NCBI GenBank assembly: GCA_041739875.1
Contig: JBGSNA010000388.1
Coordinates: 19,302-83,301 of the forward strand
Reading direction: 5' to 3'
Length of the DNA stretch: 64,000 bases
From: JBBSJZ01 sp041739875
GTDB taxonomy: Bacteria; Planctomycetota; Planctomycetia; Pirellulales; Pirellulaceae
The translations under genes and the position numbers were made by a program. Shown piece by piece: positions 33,745 through 42,661 of this stretch. Below the pieces are notes generated by a model that was given only the letters and a program-made list of their open reading frames with translations, searched no databases and had not been told where the DNA came from. Within the stretch, counting starts at the first letter, position 1, and each line of letters opens with the position of its first letter.

Positions 33745-34350
33745 ATGACGCTTACCAGCCACGCGATCGTCTTACTCGCTAAGTTATTCTCAGGATTCAC
33801 GGTACGTTGGATTGATTGCCAACCCGACACGTGCCAGCGAATTTACTTTGCAAACCATACCAGCCACCTCGATGCCGTGGTGCTGTGGTCGGCGCTGCCT
33901 CGAGAAATGCGACGAATCACGCGGCCTGTGGCCGCCAAGGATTACTGGTCGGGCGGTTGGCTCAAACCGCACATCGCGAAGTCGTTCAATGCGTTACTGA
34001 TTGACCGCAAGGAAATCAAAGTCCATAAAAGCCCGATCGATATCATGATCAACGAAATGGGTGACGTTTACTCGTTGATTGTTTTCCCCGAAGGAAGTCG
34101 CTCATCCGGTGAGGAGATGAGCGAATTCAAGAGCGGGCTTTATTATCTCGGCAAGAAACGTCCCGACTTGGAACTGGTGCCCGTTTACATCGACAATGTG
34201 AACCGAATTCTTCCGCGAGGTGAGTTTCTGCCTGTTCCGCTGTTGAGTTGCATCACGATCGGTCCACCGATTTTTCTCGAGTCTGGGGAACCGAAGAACG
34301 AATTTCTCAAACGTGCTCGAGAATCCGTCCGAAGACTGAAAGAACTCTAA
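33745..34350 (+). CDS. PlsC-type 1-acylglycerol-3-phosphate acyltransferase
   Basis: A 201-residue membrane-associated acyltransferase. The catalytic NHTSHLD (NHx4D) motif and the phosphate-binding IVFPEGSRS motif are intact. The N-terminus is short and hydrophobic. The usual reaction is acylation of lysophosphatidic acid. Given the upstream glycosyltransferase and deacetylase, acylation of a glycolipid is also possible. It lies 90 bases after the glycosyltransferase on the same strand. Confidence 0.85.
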   Translation: MTLTSHAIVLLAKLFSGFTVRWIDCQPDTCQRIYFANHTSHLDAVVLWSALPREMRRITRPVAAKDYWSGGWLKPHIAKSFNALLIDRKEIKVHKSPIDIMINEMGDVYSLIVFPEGSRSSGEEMSEFKSGLYYLGKKRPDLELVPVYIDNVNRILPRGEFLPVPLLSCITIGPPIFLESGEPKNEFLKRARESVRRLKEL

Positions 34351-34370
34351 AAGCGAAATCGGCAAGTCGA

Positions 34371-34871
34371 CTACGACTTTGAAATCACCGTGCACGTGCA
34401 GGTGCTTGTCGCGATGAGCTTCTCTTTTTCGTTCACGATCGAACATTCGACAAATCCAATCCTCAGTCCCCTTTCAACGACCCGTGCGTGAGCGGTGATC
34501 AAGCCTGTTTTGACTGGCCGAATGAAATTGACTTTCATTTCGATCGTCGAAAAGTCTTCTGTATCAAACAGCGTGCGCCCGAAAGCAATTCCCATCGCCG
34601 CGTCGGCGAGTGCGGCAACCAGCCCACCGTGAACGCGCCCCATGGGATTATGGTGACTCGCCGTACACTGGATGCTCACCGTCGCAACGGGGCCTGTCCC
34701 CGGTTCGACGCGAAAACCTACCAATCGCGAAATTGGCGCAGTCGCAAAGCGATCCGGCGTCACAGACGCTTCCTCAGGCTTAGTCGCAGACGCGTCCCCT
34801 GGCTTAGTCGCAGACGCTTCGACGGATACTTGGTGATCGGAAGAGTCTGTCAAAGTGAGAAAACCTGTCAC
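34371..34871 (-). CDS. PaaI-type hotdog thioesterase with N-terminal repeat
   Basis: A 166-residue protein. The hotdog core includes NPMGRVHGGLVAALADAAMG, the thioesterase motif in which His-Gly-Gly and the following Asp/Glu-type residue act, then FSTIEMKVNFIRPVKTG. It should hydrolyse acyl- or aryl-CoA thioesters. The GTG start abuts the TAA of the upstream barrel gene (TAAGTG), so no gap exists between them; this is the only start that keeps the repeat. The first 45 residues hold 2.5 copies of an 8-residue repeat (ASATKPGD) and are likely disordered. Confidence 0.83.
   Translation of the reverse strand: MTGFLTLTDSSDHQVSVEASATKPGDASATKPEEASVTPDRFATAPISRLVGFRVEPGTGPVATVSIQCTASHHNPMGRVHGGLVAALADAAMGIAFGRTLFDTEDFSTIEMKVNFIRPVKTGLITAHARVVERGLRIGFVECSIVNEKEKLIATSTCTCTVISKS
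34777..34817 (-). repeat. 24-bp duplication in the thioesterase N-terminus
   Basis: A 17-base core (34777-34793) recurs exactly at 34801-34817, giving a 24-base period. A degenerate third copy lies at about 34761-34775. Encodes ASATKPGD / ASATKPEE / ASVTPD. Confidence 0.8.
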
Positions 34872-36734
34872 TTAGTAGCGGTACTGGAGTCCGAAATGGA
34901 TTCCATGAACGAAAAACGTACCATAGTCTACCACGACCGACGGACGTTGTTGACCTGTCGGATTGGTTGCACTGTTGATCGCCAAGTCAGGGTCCACTGT
35001 GTCAAACACTCTCAATGCGTCAGTCATGGCAATGACATGGTAGCCAGCGGTAACGTCAAATCGCGGGAAGCGATGCCACCCCAAAGACAAATCAAGTTCT
35101 GGCACCCAACCGAATGTGCTATCTGTACGCTTGCCAGAATTTGTACTTTGGACCAAAAAACCTTCGCTAGATGTGTCCACGTCCGTGCCGACGGTGGTTG
35201 TCGTATGGCCGCTCAAATTGGCCGTGCGGCGGAGCGAACCAAACCCGGTCTTGAGTAATCCATTAAACGTCCAGCAGTTTTCTTCGTAGTGCATTGCAAC
35301 ACCGATTTGGCCACCGTGAAATTCGTTGTCTGCTGAGAACGAATCCGTCACCGCCTGGACTGTTCCCACGGGTGTGTTCGGTACCGCGATGGCAACTGAA
35401 TTCGTTGAGATCGAAAGCGATTCATCAAGCCCCATGTATTGGTAACCATAGAGGATATCAATCGACGCCCCCAAACCGCCTGTCCAGAATTGACGAACCG
35501 AGACGTCCCCACCGTACACACTGCTGTCGGCATTCACCGTGATGGAGCCGTTGCTGCGACCTGGAAACGCGATCAAATTGTTGTCTTGAGCAGCCGTTTG
35601 TCCGTCGGTGACATTGAAGAACGGACGTACAATGACAGGGGTCTCATTGTTGGTGGTACTAAAGTCAAACGTATTCCGGCCACCGAACCACCCTCGTGCC
35701 ACAAGGCTTCGACATCGTTGTGAATCGAGCCAAGTGCCGAGCGTCAAACGTCCACCGACACTCATGTCATCGAATGCGTTGGCGTTACTTCCCACCAAGA
35801 ATTGAGTTGCGGCCTGGCCAATCTCGCCTGAGGTGCCCGAATTGGTCGACGGCCCGGTCGTGACAAGGTTCGGTAATCGAATTCCGTCGCGAAACATCAA
35901 TAGCAACTCCACGCTACCAAACCACTCATTCCGATTAAAGCAGACGCGACCATTTTGAATGCGGCGAGTTCCTCGAGGGCAACATGAATCGCACCCATCA
36001 CAACCGATCGAGTCACAGCCAATCGAGTCACAGCCGCGGTTGATGCATCCCGAGTCACAAAAAGCACCTTCGCAGCCGCAATTGGGATCGAACATTTCGC
36101 CAGCGTTCTCATAGACAACACTTCCTTGCTGCTCCCAGTTTTCTTGGGGCTCGGTCCAGGAAGCCTGTTCCGTCTCGAGCGACGTTCGCCGTGGTCGCTT
36201 CAAAACCACTTCATCATGATTAACACGCTGTAATCCAGTTGTTGCTGCTGTCCGCTCGATCGCATCGCGATCCGACTCATCGTCGAAATCACGTTCCGTT
36301 GAATTGGGAACCGCCGCATTGCGATAGCTGCTCGCGTCGTCCAACTGCGTTTCATACAGCGGTCCACCACGAGGCTGATCCGGCTGGTTGGGCACTGGAT
36401 CAAATGCGGTCGATTTCTCTAATTGCGGCACCTCATTGATCGATTGTTTCGAGGTGCCACGAATCAACTCAGGAAATCGTGGACTCGAAACAGTCTCGGG
36501 CTGGGGAATCCGCCCCAGCTGCTGCATTTCCGTTTCCATTTCCGTGTCAACGACAACCGTTGGCGGGCGGTAGACGCTGCGATCGGGTTTCTTCGTTCGC
36601 ACGACCTGAGCGGTGACTGAACTCGTTCCAGCCAAAGTGGCAAGAACCAGGACGAGCGAAGCTCTGAATTGCGGCGTCATCCCGCTGCAGCAAGCGAAAC
36701 GTTTCAACGACTTCAAATGATGGGAAACTAACAT
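34872..36734 (-). CDS. BBP7-like outer-membrane beta-barrel protein with Cys-rich segment
   Basis: A 620-residue planctomycete-type outer-membrane protein. A signal peptide (hydrophobic core SLVLVLATLAGTSS, cleavage near VTAQ) is followed by about 190 disordered residues. A compact cysteine-rich stretch has eleven cysteines in about 36 residues, with a tandem CDSIG pair, and then a barrel part begins at NEWFGSVELLLMFRDG. Alternating hydrophobic strands continue to the C-terminal FGLQYRY, whose terminal aromatic is typical of outer-membrane barrels. An in-frame ATG at 36680 is an alternative start. The thioesterase GTG directly follows its stop. The role is unknown. Confidence 0.82.
   Translation of the reverse strand: MLVSHHLKSLKRFACCSGMTPQFRASLVLVLATLAGTSSVTAQVVRTKKPDRSVYRPPTVVVDTEMETEMQQLGRIPQPETVSSPRFPELIRGTSKQSINEVPQLEKSTAFDPVPNQPDQPRGGPLYETQLDDASSYRNAAVPNSTERDFDDESDRDAIERTAATTGLQRVNHDEVVLKRPRRTSLETEQASWTEPQENWEQQGSVVYENAGEMFDPNCGCEGAFCDSGCINRGCDSIGCDSIGCDGCDSCCPRGTRRIQNGRVCFNRNEWFGSVELLLMFRDGIRLPNLVTTGPSTNSGTSGEIGQAATQFLVGSNANAFDDMSVGGRLTLGTWLDSQRCRSLVARGWFGGRNTFDFSTTNNETPVIVRPFFNVTDGQTAAQDNNLIAFPGRSNGSITVNADSSVYGGDVSVRQFWTGGLGASIDILYGYQYMGLDESLSISTNSVAIAVPNTPVGTVQAVTDSFSADNEFHGGQIGVAMHYEENCWTFNGLLKTGFGSLRRTANLSGHTTTTVGTDVDTSSEGFLVQSTNSGKRTDSTFGWVPELDLSLGWHRFPRFDVTAGYHVIAMTDALRVFDTVDPDLAINSATNPTGQQRPSVVVDYGTFFVHGIHFGLQYRY
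36006..36035 (-). repeat. Two 15-bp units in the Cys-rich part of the barrel gene
   Basis: Two adjacent 15-base units (36006-36020 and 36021-36035) differ by one base and encode CDSIG twice. Confidence 0.8.
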
Positions 36735-36787
36735 TAAACCACCGATCCTTGGCGAACGCGAACCTGGCTGCCCATGTCATCGCTTCA

Positions 36788-36824
36788 TTTGGGATTCTCC
36801 CAAAAGCATGGGAGTCGATCCCAT
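36788..36824. repeat. Two tandem hairpins upstream of the barrel gene
   Basis: A 7-bp stem with 3-base loop (36788-36794/36798-36804) is followed four bases later by a 6-bp stem with 5-base loop (36808-36813/36819-36824). They lie between the phosphatase stop and the barrel start on the same strand, so they could end the phosphatase transcript or structure the barrel mRNA leader. Confidence 0.4.
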
Positions 36825-36926
36825 ATCCGATGAAACGAGGGCGCCCCCGTAGTTCTTCAGATCGGCCTTAGCGGTCGTACGGGTTAAATAAACTCGGCAA
36901 GTTTTGCCGGTTGTGACACCGGTACA

Positions 36927-37583
36927 CTACCGCATCTCGCCATCTTCCGAGGCTTGCCAGATTGTCCTATTCCGCAGATCCATCGCGGTAAGCCAACCGC
37001 CGCCATAGCAGTAAGTATCCAAACAGATCACGTGGCCGAGATCCAGAATCTCGCCTTCTCGGTTAGCGGTATGTCCAACAATTGCAGTTTTTCCGTTTTG
37101 ATGCGGGGCCGGAACACCTTCGGTCAGCGAGTACCACCGAAGCAAGTCAACGGGCTGATTCTCAAGCGGAACGTCTGGATCGTAAGCCGCATGCGTGAAG
37201 AAGAATTCGTCATGAATGAAGTAATCCCCCAGTGACTCGAGAAACTCAGCGTGAGCCGGTGGGAGAAAATCAAGCTGGCCGTCGAAGTCATAACTCTCGA
37301 GCGTTTCCACACCGCCATGGCGGAGCCAGCCGTGGTGTGTTTCCTCGCCACGAACGACTGCAAGCATCATTTCCTCGTGATTTCCAAGAATTCCAACCAG
37401 TTGTGTTCGTTTCCTCAATTCAATCAGGGTATCGATCACGGCACGAGAATTCGGGCCACGGTCAACGTAGTCGCCCAATGTCACGATAATATCACTCGGC
37501 CCTGGCTGAATCGCCTCCAGTAACGTTTGCAAGGCAACATTACAGCCGTGGATATCGCCGATCGCGATCAATCGGTTACTCAA
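36927..37583 (-). CDS. PPP-family metallophosphatase (Ser/Thr phosphatase or dinucleoside tetraphosphatase type)
   Basis: A 218-residue protein with the complete PPP signature: AIGDIHGCNVAL, TLGDYVDRGPNSR and GILGNHEEMML. Later histidines occur in FFTHAAYDP and AIVGHTA. These bind two metal ions. Its size fits bacterial PrpA/PrpB or PrpE/ApaH-like enzymes. It could reverse phosphorylation by the kinases in this window, but nothing in the gene order proves this. It stands alone between the VWA gene and the barrel gene. Confidence 0.9.
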   Translation of the reverse strand: MSNRLIAIGDIHGCNVALQTLLEAIQPGPSDIIVTLGDYVDRGPNSRAVIDTLIELRKRTQLVGILGNHEEMMLAVVRGEETHHGWLRHGGVETLESYDFDGQLDFLPPAHAEFLESLGDYFIHDEFFFTHAAYDPDVPLENQPVDLLRWYSLTEGVPAPHQNGKTAIVGHTANREGEILDLGHVICLDTYCYGGGWLTAMDLRNRTIWQASEDGEMR

Positions 37584-38008
37584 AACAAACCGCCTGGAGA
37601 TTAAAATGGGGAATCGGAAAACGAGACAGGAACAACTTTAGGTAATTTGCTCCTATTGGATCAAGCGGATCCGCACCCGCTCCCCATCGCGTACGGATTT
37701 CGGCAAAACATCCGTTGGTTGTCGGCGAAACAATCGACTTTGGACAGCCCCCGCGAAAATTAGCCGATTCGGTGACGATAATAAAGCTGCAGGGACAGGA
37801 AAGCCTATCGGGTGACCCTCACCATTTGGGTTATCCGTTACATGCGTTACCAGTTGCTTGGGTACAGTGCCTAAGATAAGGCGTTTCGGAGGATGGATCG
37901 GCAATGATCGTCCGAGGAATCAGCATGGGGCCGATTTTTTGGTTATGATAAAGTTGCCTGGACTGGTTTAACGAGACAATCGGCCCCCTTTTTCAAGCAG
38001 TCGCCCGC
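37584..38008. other. 425-base intergenic region
   Basis: Lies between the divergent phosphatase and VWA genes. A 10-base palindrome GCGGATCCGC (37665-37674) is the only clear element. A minus-strand frame (37653-37904) has no recognisable content. Both genes' promoters are probably here, but none is convincing by eye. Confidence 0.4.
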
Positions 38009-40162
38009 ATGGCCTCCGTTCTCCCCACCCACACCAACGATTTCATTGGCTCAGATGCCCTTTCTGAGTTGGGCGCCCATGCTGCAATAGGATTCAACGC
38101 GGCGGACTCCAGAGACCGCACCTCCAGTGCTTTTGCTGGCGAAACGTCCAACACGATGATCCAAAGCGACGTCGATGCCTGGAGCGAAGAAGAGTTGGAG
38201 GAAGATTCATTCTGGGCTGGATCCGAAACCACGGCTCTGGTCGGGAGCATGCTCGTCCACTTAATCGCGATTCTTGCGTTGGCCTTGGTTCCCCTCAGCA
38301 ATGTCCAAGACCCAGAGGCGGTGGTGATCGTTTCTACGCCGCCGGACTACACGCAAGATCGCGTCGAGCTGATCGACGAAGTCACTTACAGTGATGTGCC
38401 TCAAGAAGCTGTCGGTGCGAATAGTGTCGCACAGTTTGAAATGGCTGCTGCGTCGGCGGAACAGTTCGCCGAGATTGCTGAGATCCCAAATCCGATCGAG
38501 ATGGAATCGACGGATTTCGGTGACATCATGGTCAACAAGATGTTCACGCAAGCGGTTGCGCCACTGGACCGGCTTGAAAATCAAAAAGGCAAAGTGGGCG
38601 AAGGTACGCTCGGTGCTGCGGGAGCCGTTGATCGCATCACATTCGAGATTATCAAGAGCTTAGAAGAGCGACCTACTCTCGTGGTGTGGCTATTCGATCA
38701 AAGCGGTTCACTTCATCGTCAACGTACCGAAATTCGCGATCGTTTTGACCGAATTTATTCAGAACTGGGCATTGTCGAGCGAAGCGGTGGCAAGGCCTTT
38801 CGCAAGAACAACAATGACATTCCACTGCTAACGAGCGTGATTGGATTCGGCAGCGACGTGAAGCTCTATACTGAGGAACCGACCGAAGACGTGAACGAAG
38901 TGAAATCGATTGTTGACAACATCCAAATCGACACTTCCGGAACTGAACGCGTTTTTACCGCTGTGGAATCAGCAGTGGAGCAATACAAAGGTTTACGACG
39001 GCGTGTTGCGGGTAACGACCCTCTAAGAAACGTATTGCTTGTCGTAGTGACCGACGAGCGTGGCGATGACGCAGATCATCTCGAGTCAGCGATCGGATCG
39101 TGTCGCAAATGGGGAATTCCCGTTTACGTGATCGGCGTTCCGGCGCCTTTTGGGCAAGAACATTCGCTCGTCAAATACGTCGATCCCGATCCAAAGTACG
39201 ACCAAACGCCCCAGTGGGCTGAAGTCGACCAGGGCCCAGAAACGTTTCTTCCGGAACGTGTTCAAGTTGGTTTCACGGGTGATTTCAAGCAGGAGGCTGT
39301 GATCGATAGTGGCTTTGGACCCTACGCGTTGACGCGGATGTGCTACGAAACGGGTGGTATTTACTTTACCGTTCATCCAAATCGAGACGTGAGCCGCAAG
39401 GTGAACCGAGGCGATATCGATCCGTTCGCGGCGGGCTTTGAGTACTTCTTTGATCCCAATGCAATGGCTCGCTATCGCCCTGACTATTTGTCGCCCCAGG
39501 ACTATGTCCAGAAGGTCAAAGCGAGTCCGCTTCGACAGTCGCTCGTCACGGCCGCTCAGATGCGCCCCGCGAGCGTGTTGCAAAAGCCGCGAACTCGCTT
39601 CGTCAAGGTGGATGAAGCGAGATTGGCAGGCGACTTAACGACCGCACAACAGGAAGCCGCAGTCCTCGAACCGATGCTGGTCCGTTTGGCAGAGATTCTC
39701 AACCCCGGGATGCCAGCACGAGAACAGGAAGAAAGCCCTCGTTGGAAAGCTGGATTTGACTTGGCGATGGGACGTGTCTTGGCCCAGAAAGTTCGCACGG
39801 AAACCTACAACGCGATGCTTGCGAAAGCGAAGCGAGGTATGGTATTCGAGAAACCCAAGAACAACACGTGGGTACTCGAAGCAAGCGACGAAATTTCGGT
39901 CGGAAGCAAATGGGAAAGCGAAGCTGATACCGCCCGAAATCTTCTCAAGGGTGTTGTCCAAGAGCATGAAGGCACACCATGGGCATTGATGGCGAAACAA
40001 GAGTTAGCAGCACCCATTGGTTGGGTCTGGAAGGAAGAATTCACGGATCCTAATCCGCCAGCAGCGATGGGAGCCGGGAACAACAATAACAATCCTCCGC
40101 CCAAGGACGACCAAAAGAAAATGCTCAACCAGGCACCCAAGCGGCCGCTTCCGAAACTCTAA
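38009..40162 (+). CDS. Membrane-anchored VWA-domain protein
   Basis: A 717-residue protein. One hydrophobic segment (residues about 76-95, TALVGSMLVHLIAILALALV) probably anchors it. The N-terminal 70 residues would be cytoplasmic and the rest periplasmic, as in TonB-like or GlyGly-anchored designs. Residues about 220-400 form a von Willebrand A domain with an intact metal site: DQSGS and the later VTDERGDD. A C-terminal region with NTWVLEASDEISVG and an Asn/Pro-rich tail follows. VWA domains bind protein ligands through a metal ion. The small gene at 40165 starts two bases after its stop. Confidence 0.83.
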   Translation: MASVLPTHTNDFIGSDALSELGAHAAIGFNAADSRDRTSSAFAGETSNTMIQSDVDAWSEEELEEDSFWAGSETTALVGSMLVHLIAILALALVPLSNVQDPEAVVIVSTPPDYTQDRVELIDEVTYSDVPQEAVGANSVAQFEMAAASAEQFAEIAEIPNPIEMESTDFGDIMVNKMFTQAVAPLDRLENQKGKVGEGTLGAAGAVDRITFEIIKSLEERPTLVVWLFDQSGSLHRQRTEIRDRFDRIYSELGIVERSGGKAFRKNNNDIPLLTSVIGFGSDVKLYTEEPTEDVNEVKSIVDNIQIDTSGTERVFTAVESAVEQYKGLRRRVAGNDPLRNVLLVVVTDERGDDADHLESAIGSCRKWGIPVYVIGVPAPFGQEHSLVKYVDPDPKYDQTPQWAEVDQGPETFLPERVQVGFTGDFKQEAVIDSGFGPYALTRMCYETGGIYFTVHPNRDVSRKVNRGDIDPFAAGFEYFFDPNAMARYRPDYLSPQDYVQKVKASPLRQSLVTAAQMRPASVLQKPRTRFVKVDEARLAGDLTTAQQEAAVLEPMLVRLAEILNPGMPAREQEESPRWKAGFDLAMGRVLAQKVRTETYNAMLAKAKRGMVFEKPKNNTWVLEASDEISVGSKWESEADTARNLLKGVVQEHEGTPWALMAKQELAAPIGWVWKEEFTDPNPPAAMGAGNNNNNPPPKDDQKKMLNQAPKRPLPKL

Positions 40163-40164
40163 AC

Positions 40165-40407
40165 GTGATCACGAATCCGTACCAGAGTCCCCCTGTTCCT
40201 GTCGACAACCGTTCGTTCCGAACTCGCGTTCGTTGCGGTTTCAATCGAGCCATGCGAGCGTATCGTGATGGATGTCGTCGAGACGGCGTAGTTGGATTTC
40301 GAGCGTTTCAGACATGGTTTGTCCTCGCTTGTATCCTGCTGTTTGCGAAGGCGTTGATTGTCGCCATCACAACCGTCATGCTTGAGCCCGTGATCCGCCA
40401 GTTTTAG
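40165..40407 (+). CDS. Small single-helix membrane protein
   Basis: An 80-residue protein starting with GTG two bases after the VWA stop codon. The N-terminus reads TNPYQSPPVPVD; short NPYQSP openings are common in small planctomycete membrane proteins. It is basic in the middle (RVRCGFNRAMRAYRDGCRR) and has one membrane helix (FVLACILLFAKALIVAITTV). The spacing implies co-translation with the VWA protein. Function is unknown. The reading frame is real on the evidence of position and composition, but short. Confidence 0.65.
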   Translation: MITNPYQSPPVPVDNRSFRTRVRCGFNRAMRAYRDGCRRDGVVGFRAFQTWFVLACILLFAKALIVAITTVMLEPVIRQF

Positions 40408-40447
40408 AGTGCGATTGCAAAACCGAGCTCTAGTCATTGAAGGCCCC

Positions 40448-42133
40448 ATGGACGAGTCAACAAAAACAGCCAATCTTTCAATCGGACAGTATCTGATCCA
40501 GCGTCTTCAGGATTACGGAATCGAAGATGTGTTCGGCATTCCTGGCGACTACGTTCTTGGGTTCTATAACGAACTCGAACGCAGTCCGATCAATGTCGTT
40601 GGATGCACACGAGAAGATTGTGCCGGATTCGCCGCTGATGCGTATGCTCGTTTGAAGGGGATGGGCGCAGTCTGCGTCACGTACTGTGTCGGTGGCTTGA
40701 GCATTGCAAATTCAATCGCAGGTGCGTTTGCAGAAAAGTCACCTGTCGTCGTTATTTCTGGCGCACCTGGCGTCAAGGAAAGGATCGGCGGTGCGCTGCT
40801 GCACCACATGGTGCGTGACTTTCGCACACAGGTCGAAGTGTTCGAGAAATTCACTCTGGCGACTGCGGAACTCACCGACCCGCTGAGTGCGTTTGCGGAA
40901 ATCGATCGCGTGCTTGAAATTTGCGATCGTTTCAAACGCCCCGTCTATATCGAATTGCCGCGTGACATGGTGAATGTGGTTCCACCGGTAGCGCATGCTC
41001 ATCGCAATTCCGTGCACCAGTTCGACCTAAGCTCCACTGCTGAAGCGATCAGCGAAACAATCGATCGACTGCACGAAGCTAAAAAACCCGTCATTATTGC
41101 GGGTGTCGAAATTCACCGCTTCCGATTACAAGCTGAGTTGTTATCTATCGCCGAAGGCGCGAAGATTCCGATCGCTGCGACCATGCTCGGTAAGAGCGTC
41201 ATCAGCGAGCGACATCCGCTCTATATTGGACTTTACGAAGGCGGGTTGGGGGATCCCTCGGTAACCGAGTTTGTCGAAAACAGTGACTTGATCCTGATGC
41301 TCGGCACGTTTCTCACGGATATCAACTTGGGAATCTATACCGCGAACTTGGATCCGCTCAAATGCGTTTTGGCAACCAGCGAACAGTTGCGAGTTTCGCA
41401 TCACCACTACCATAACGTCGACTTCAAAGCGTTCTTGTGCGGACTCAGTGGACTGGAGAATTTGCCGCACCGACGCCAGATTCCCCGCGAGTTGTCGCAA
41501 CCTCGGGCTGTTGCCGAAAGCATTGACGAACGGAGTAACGGCCCCCTGCGAACAAGTTGGATCATGTCGCGAATCAATCATTTGCTGGATTCCGATACGA
41601 TTGTCATCGCCGATGTTGGTGACTCGCTTTTCTCCGCAACGGAGTTAACGATTCATGATGATGGAGAATTCCTGAGTCCAGCCTATTACACGTCGATGGG
41701 TTTCAGTGTTCCAGCCGCTTTAGGAGCAGCAACCGCAAAACCGGACCACCGAATTCTTGTCTTGGTCGGCGACGGGGCGTTCCAGATGACCGGCCAGGAA
41801 CTCAGCTCACTCATTCGTGACTCCCATGCACCGATTGTGATTGTGCTCGACAATCACGGGTACGGCACCGAACGGTATTTGCACGAGGGAGAATGGCGAT
41901 ACAACGAGATCCAACCCTGGAACTACGCTGGGCTGCCGGCGATTTATTGCGGCGGCCAAGGTGGAACGGCGCAAGGTAAACTGGTTCGAACACAATCCGA
42001 ATTTAACGCTGCACTCGAGGCGGCGTGGGACGACGCAAGCGGCGCCTACTTGATTCATGCAAAACTGGAGCTGGATGATGCCAGCCACACCCTACGCAAA
42101 TTGGCGCAGCGTCTCGGCGAGAGATTAAACTAG
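40448..42133 (+). CDS. Thiamine-diphosphate-dependent decarboxylase (pyruvate/indolepyruvate type)
   Basis: About 561 residues from the ATG at 40448, which has GAAGG seven bases upstream. The glutamate that activates thiamine lies in CTREDCAGFAADAYARL. The neighbouring His-His pair is LLHHMV. The cofactor pyrophosphate site is the GDGAFQMTGQE ... NHGYG block. The fold matches pyruvate, indolepyruvate or phenylpyruvate decarboxylases, which release CO2 from 2-oxo acids to give aldehydes. Substrate cannot be fixed from sequence. It precedes the acyl-ligase/ACP/oxoamine synthase gene by 500 bases, which is not strong evidence for a shared pathway. Confidence 0.88.
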   Translation: MDESTKTANLSIGQYLIQRLQDYGIEDVFGIPGDYVLGFYNELERSPINVVGCTREDCAGFAADAYARLKGMGAVCVTYCVGGLSIANSIAGAFAEKSPVVVISGAPGVKERIGGALLHHMVRDFRTQVEVFEKFTLATAELTDPLSAFAEIDRVLEICDRFKRPVYIELPRDMVNVVPPVAHAHRNSVHQFDLSSTAEAISETIDRLHEAKKPVIIAGVEIHRFRLQAELLSIAEGAKIPIAATMLGKSVISERHPLYIGLYEGGLGDPSVTEFVENSDLILMLGTFLTDINLGIYTANLDPLKCVLATSEQLRVSHHHYHNVDFKAFLCGLSGLENLPHRRQIPRELSQPRAVAESIDERSNGPLRTSWIMSRINHLLDSDTIVIADVGDSLFSATELTIHDDGEFLSPAYYTSMGFSVPAALGAATAKPDHRILVLVGDGAFQMTGQELSSLIRDSHAPIVIVLDNHGYGTERYLHEGEWRYNEIQPWNYAGLPAIYCGGQGGTAQGKLVRTQSEFNAALEAAWDDASGAYLIHAKLELDDASHTLRKLAQRLGERLN

Positions 42134-42661
42134 CCCTCAATCGATGATAGGTTGGGCTTAGAATTTCGGGCTTCCATGCACCTCGCTCCCTGTTGGGGGG
42201 AAAGGTATTCCATGGTCGACCGCTTGCCGACAAGCCGTTGATTTGATTGATTAGGTCCCGAAATCGTTAGAACCGTTCCATTCGTTACTCAGCAGCGGGT
42301 GGTCGTGCATCCAAGGCAAGTTTCCACCACAATGGGTCGGGAGCGTTTTGAAGGTTTGTCGATACCACTGGCTAGAAATCCAAGTAAAGCGGCATTCCAT
42401 TGCGACAAAATTTTTTTTGTCGCGAAACTTGACGCAATTCGGTTACTGGTGAACAAGCTAGATCGGGATATCGAGAGTAGTACGATTTGTTCCGACCTAG
42501 GGTAAGGTTTTGCCAAGGTTTGTGGGCTGAGCAAGTGTTTTTTCAACAGGTCACGGATGTTGGCTTGACGACGTTGGCATAGTACGCCATCGGAAGTCGG
42601 GACCAGATTGCCGCAACATAGCGGCTGTTTTGAACTTAGAGTGCAGGCGGTAGATACGTCC
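42134..42661. other. Intergenic region with an A/T hairpin
   Basis: About 500 bases upstream of the three-domain synthase. It contains one notable inverted repeat: a 9-bp stem (42402-42410/42415-42423, gcgacaaaa) with a TTTT loop. The A/T-rich stem is a weak terminator shape on either strand. Small reading frames here look spurious. The synthase promoter should lie here. Confidence 0.45.
42402..42423. repeat. 9-bp inverted repeat with T-loop
   Basis: Perfect inverted repeat gcgacaaaa/ttttgtcgc around four T bases. It could be a terminator for the decarboxylase, but it lies 270 bases after that gene, so a regulatory role ahead of the synthase is also possible. Confidence 0.35.

Noticed and set aside
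34488..35258. 256-residue plus-strand frame
   Set aside because: Crosses two genes on the other strand, the thioesterase and the barrel, and matches nothing.
37653..37904. 83-residue minus-strand frame in the phosphatase/VWA gap
   Set aside because: No ribosome site and no domain; kept only as part of the intergenic description.
42289..42546. Small frames on both strands ahead of the three-part synthase
   Set aside because: Overlapping opposed frames of about 70-85 residues without signals or homology by eye.
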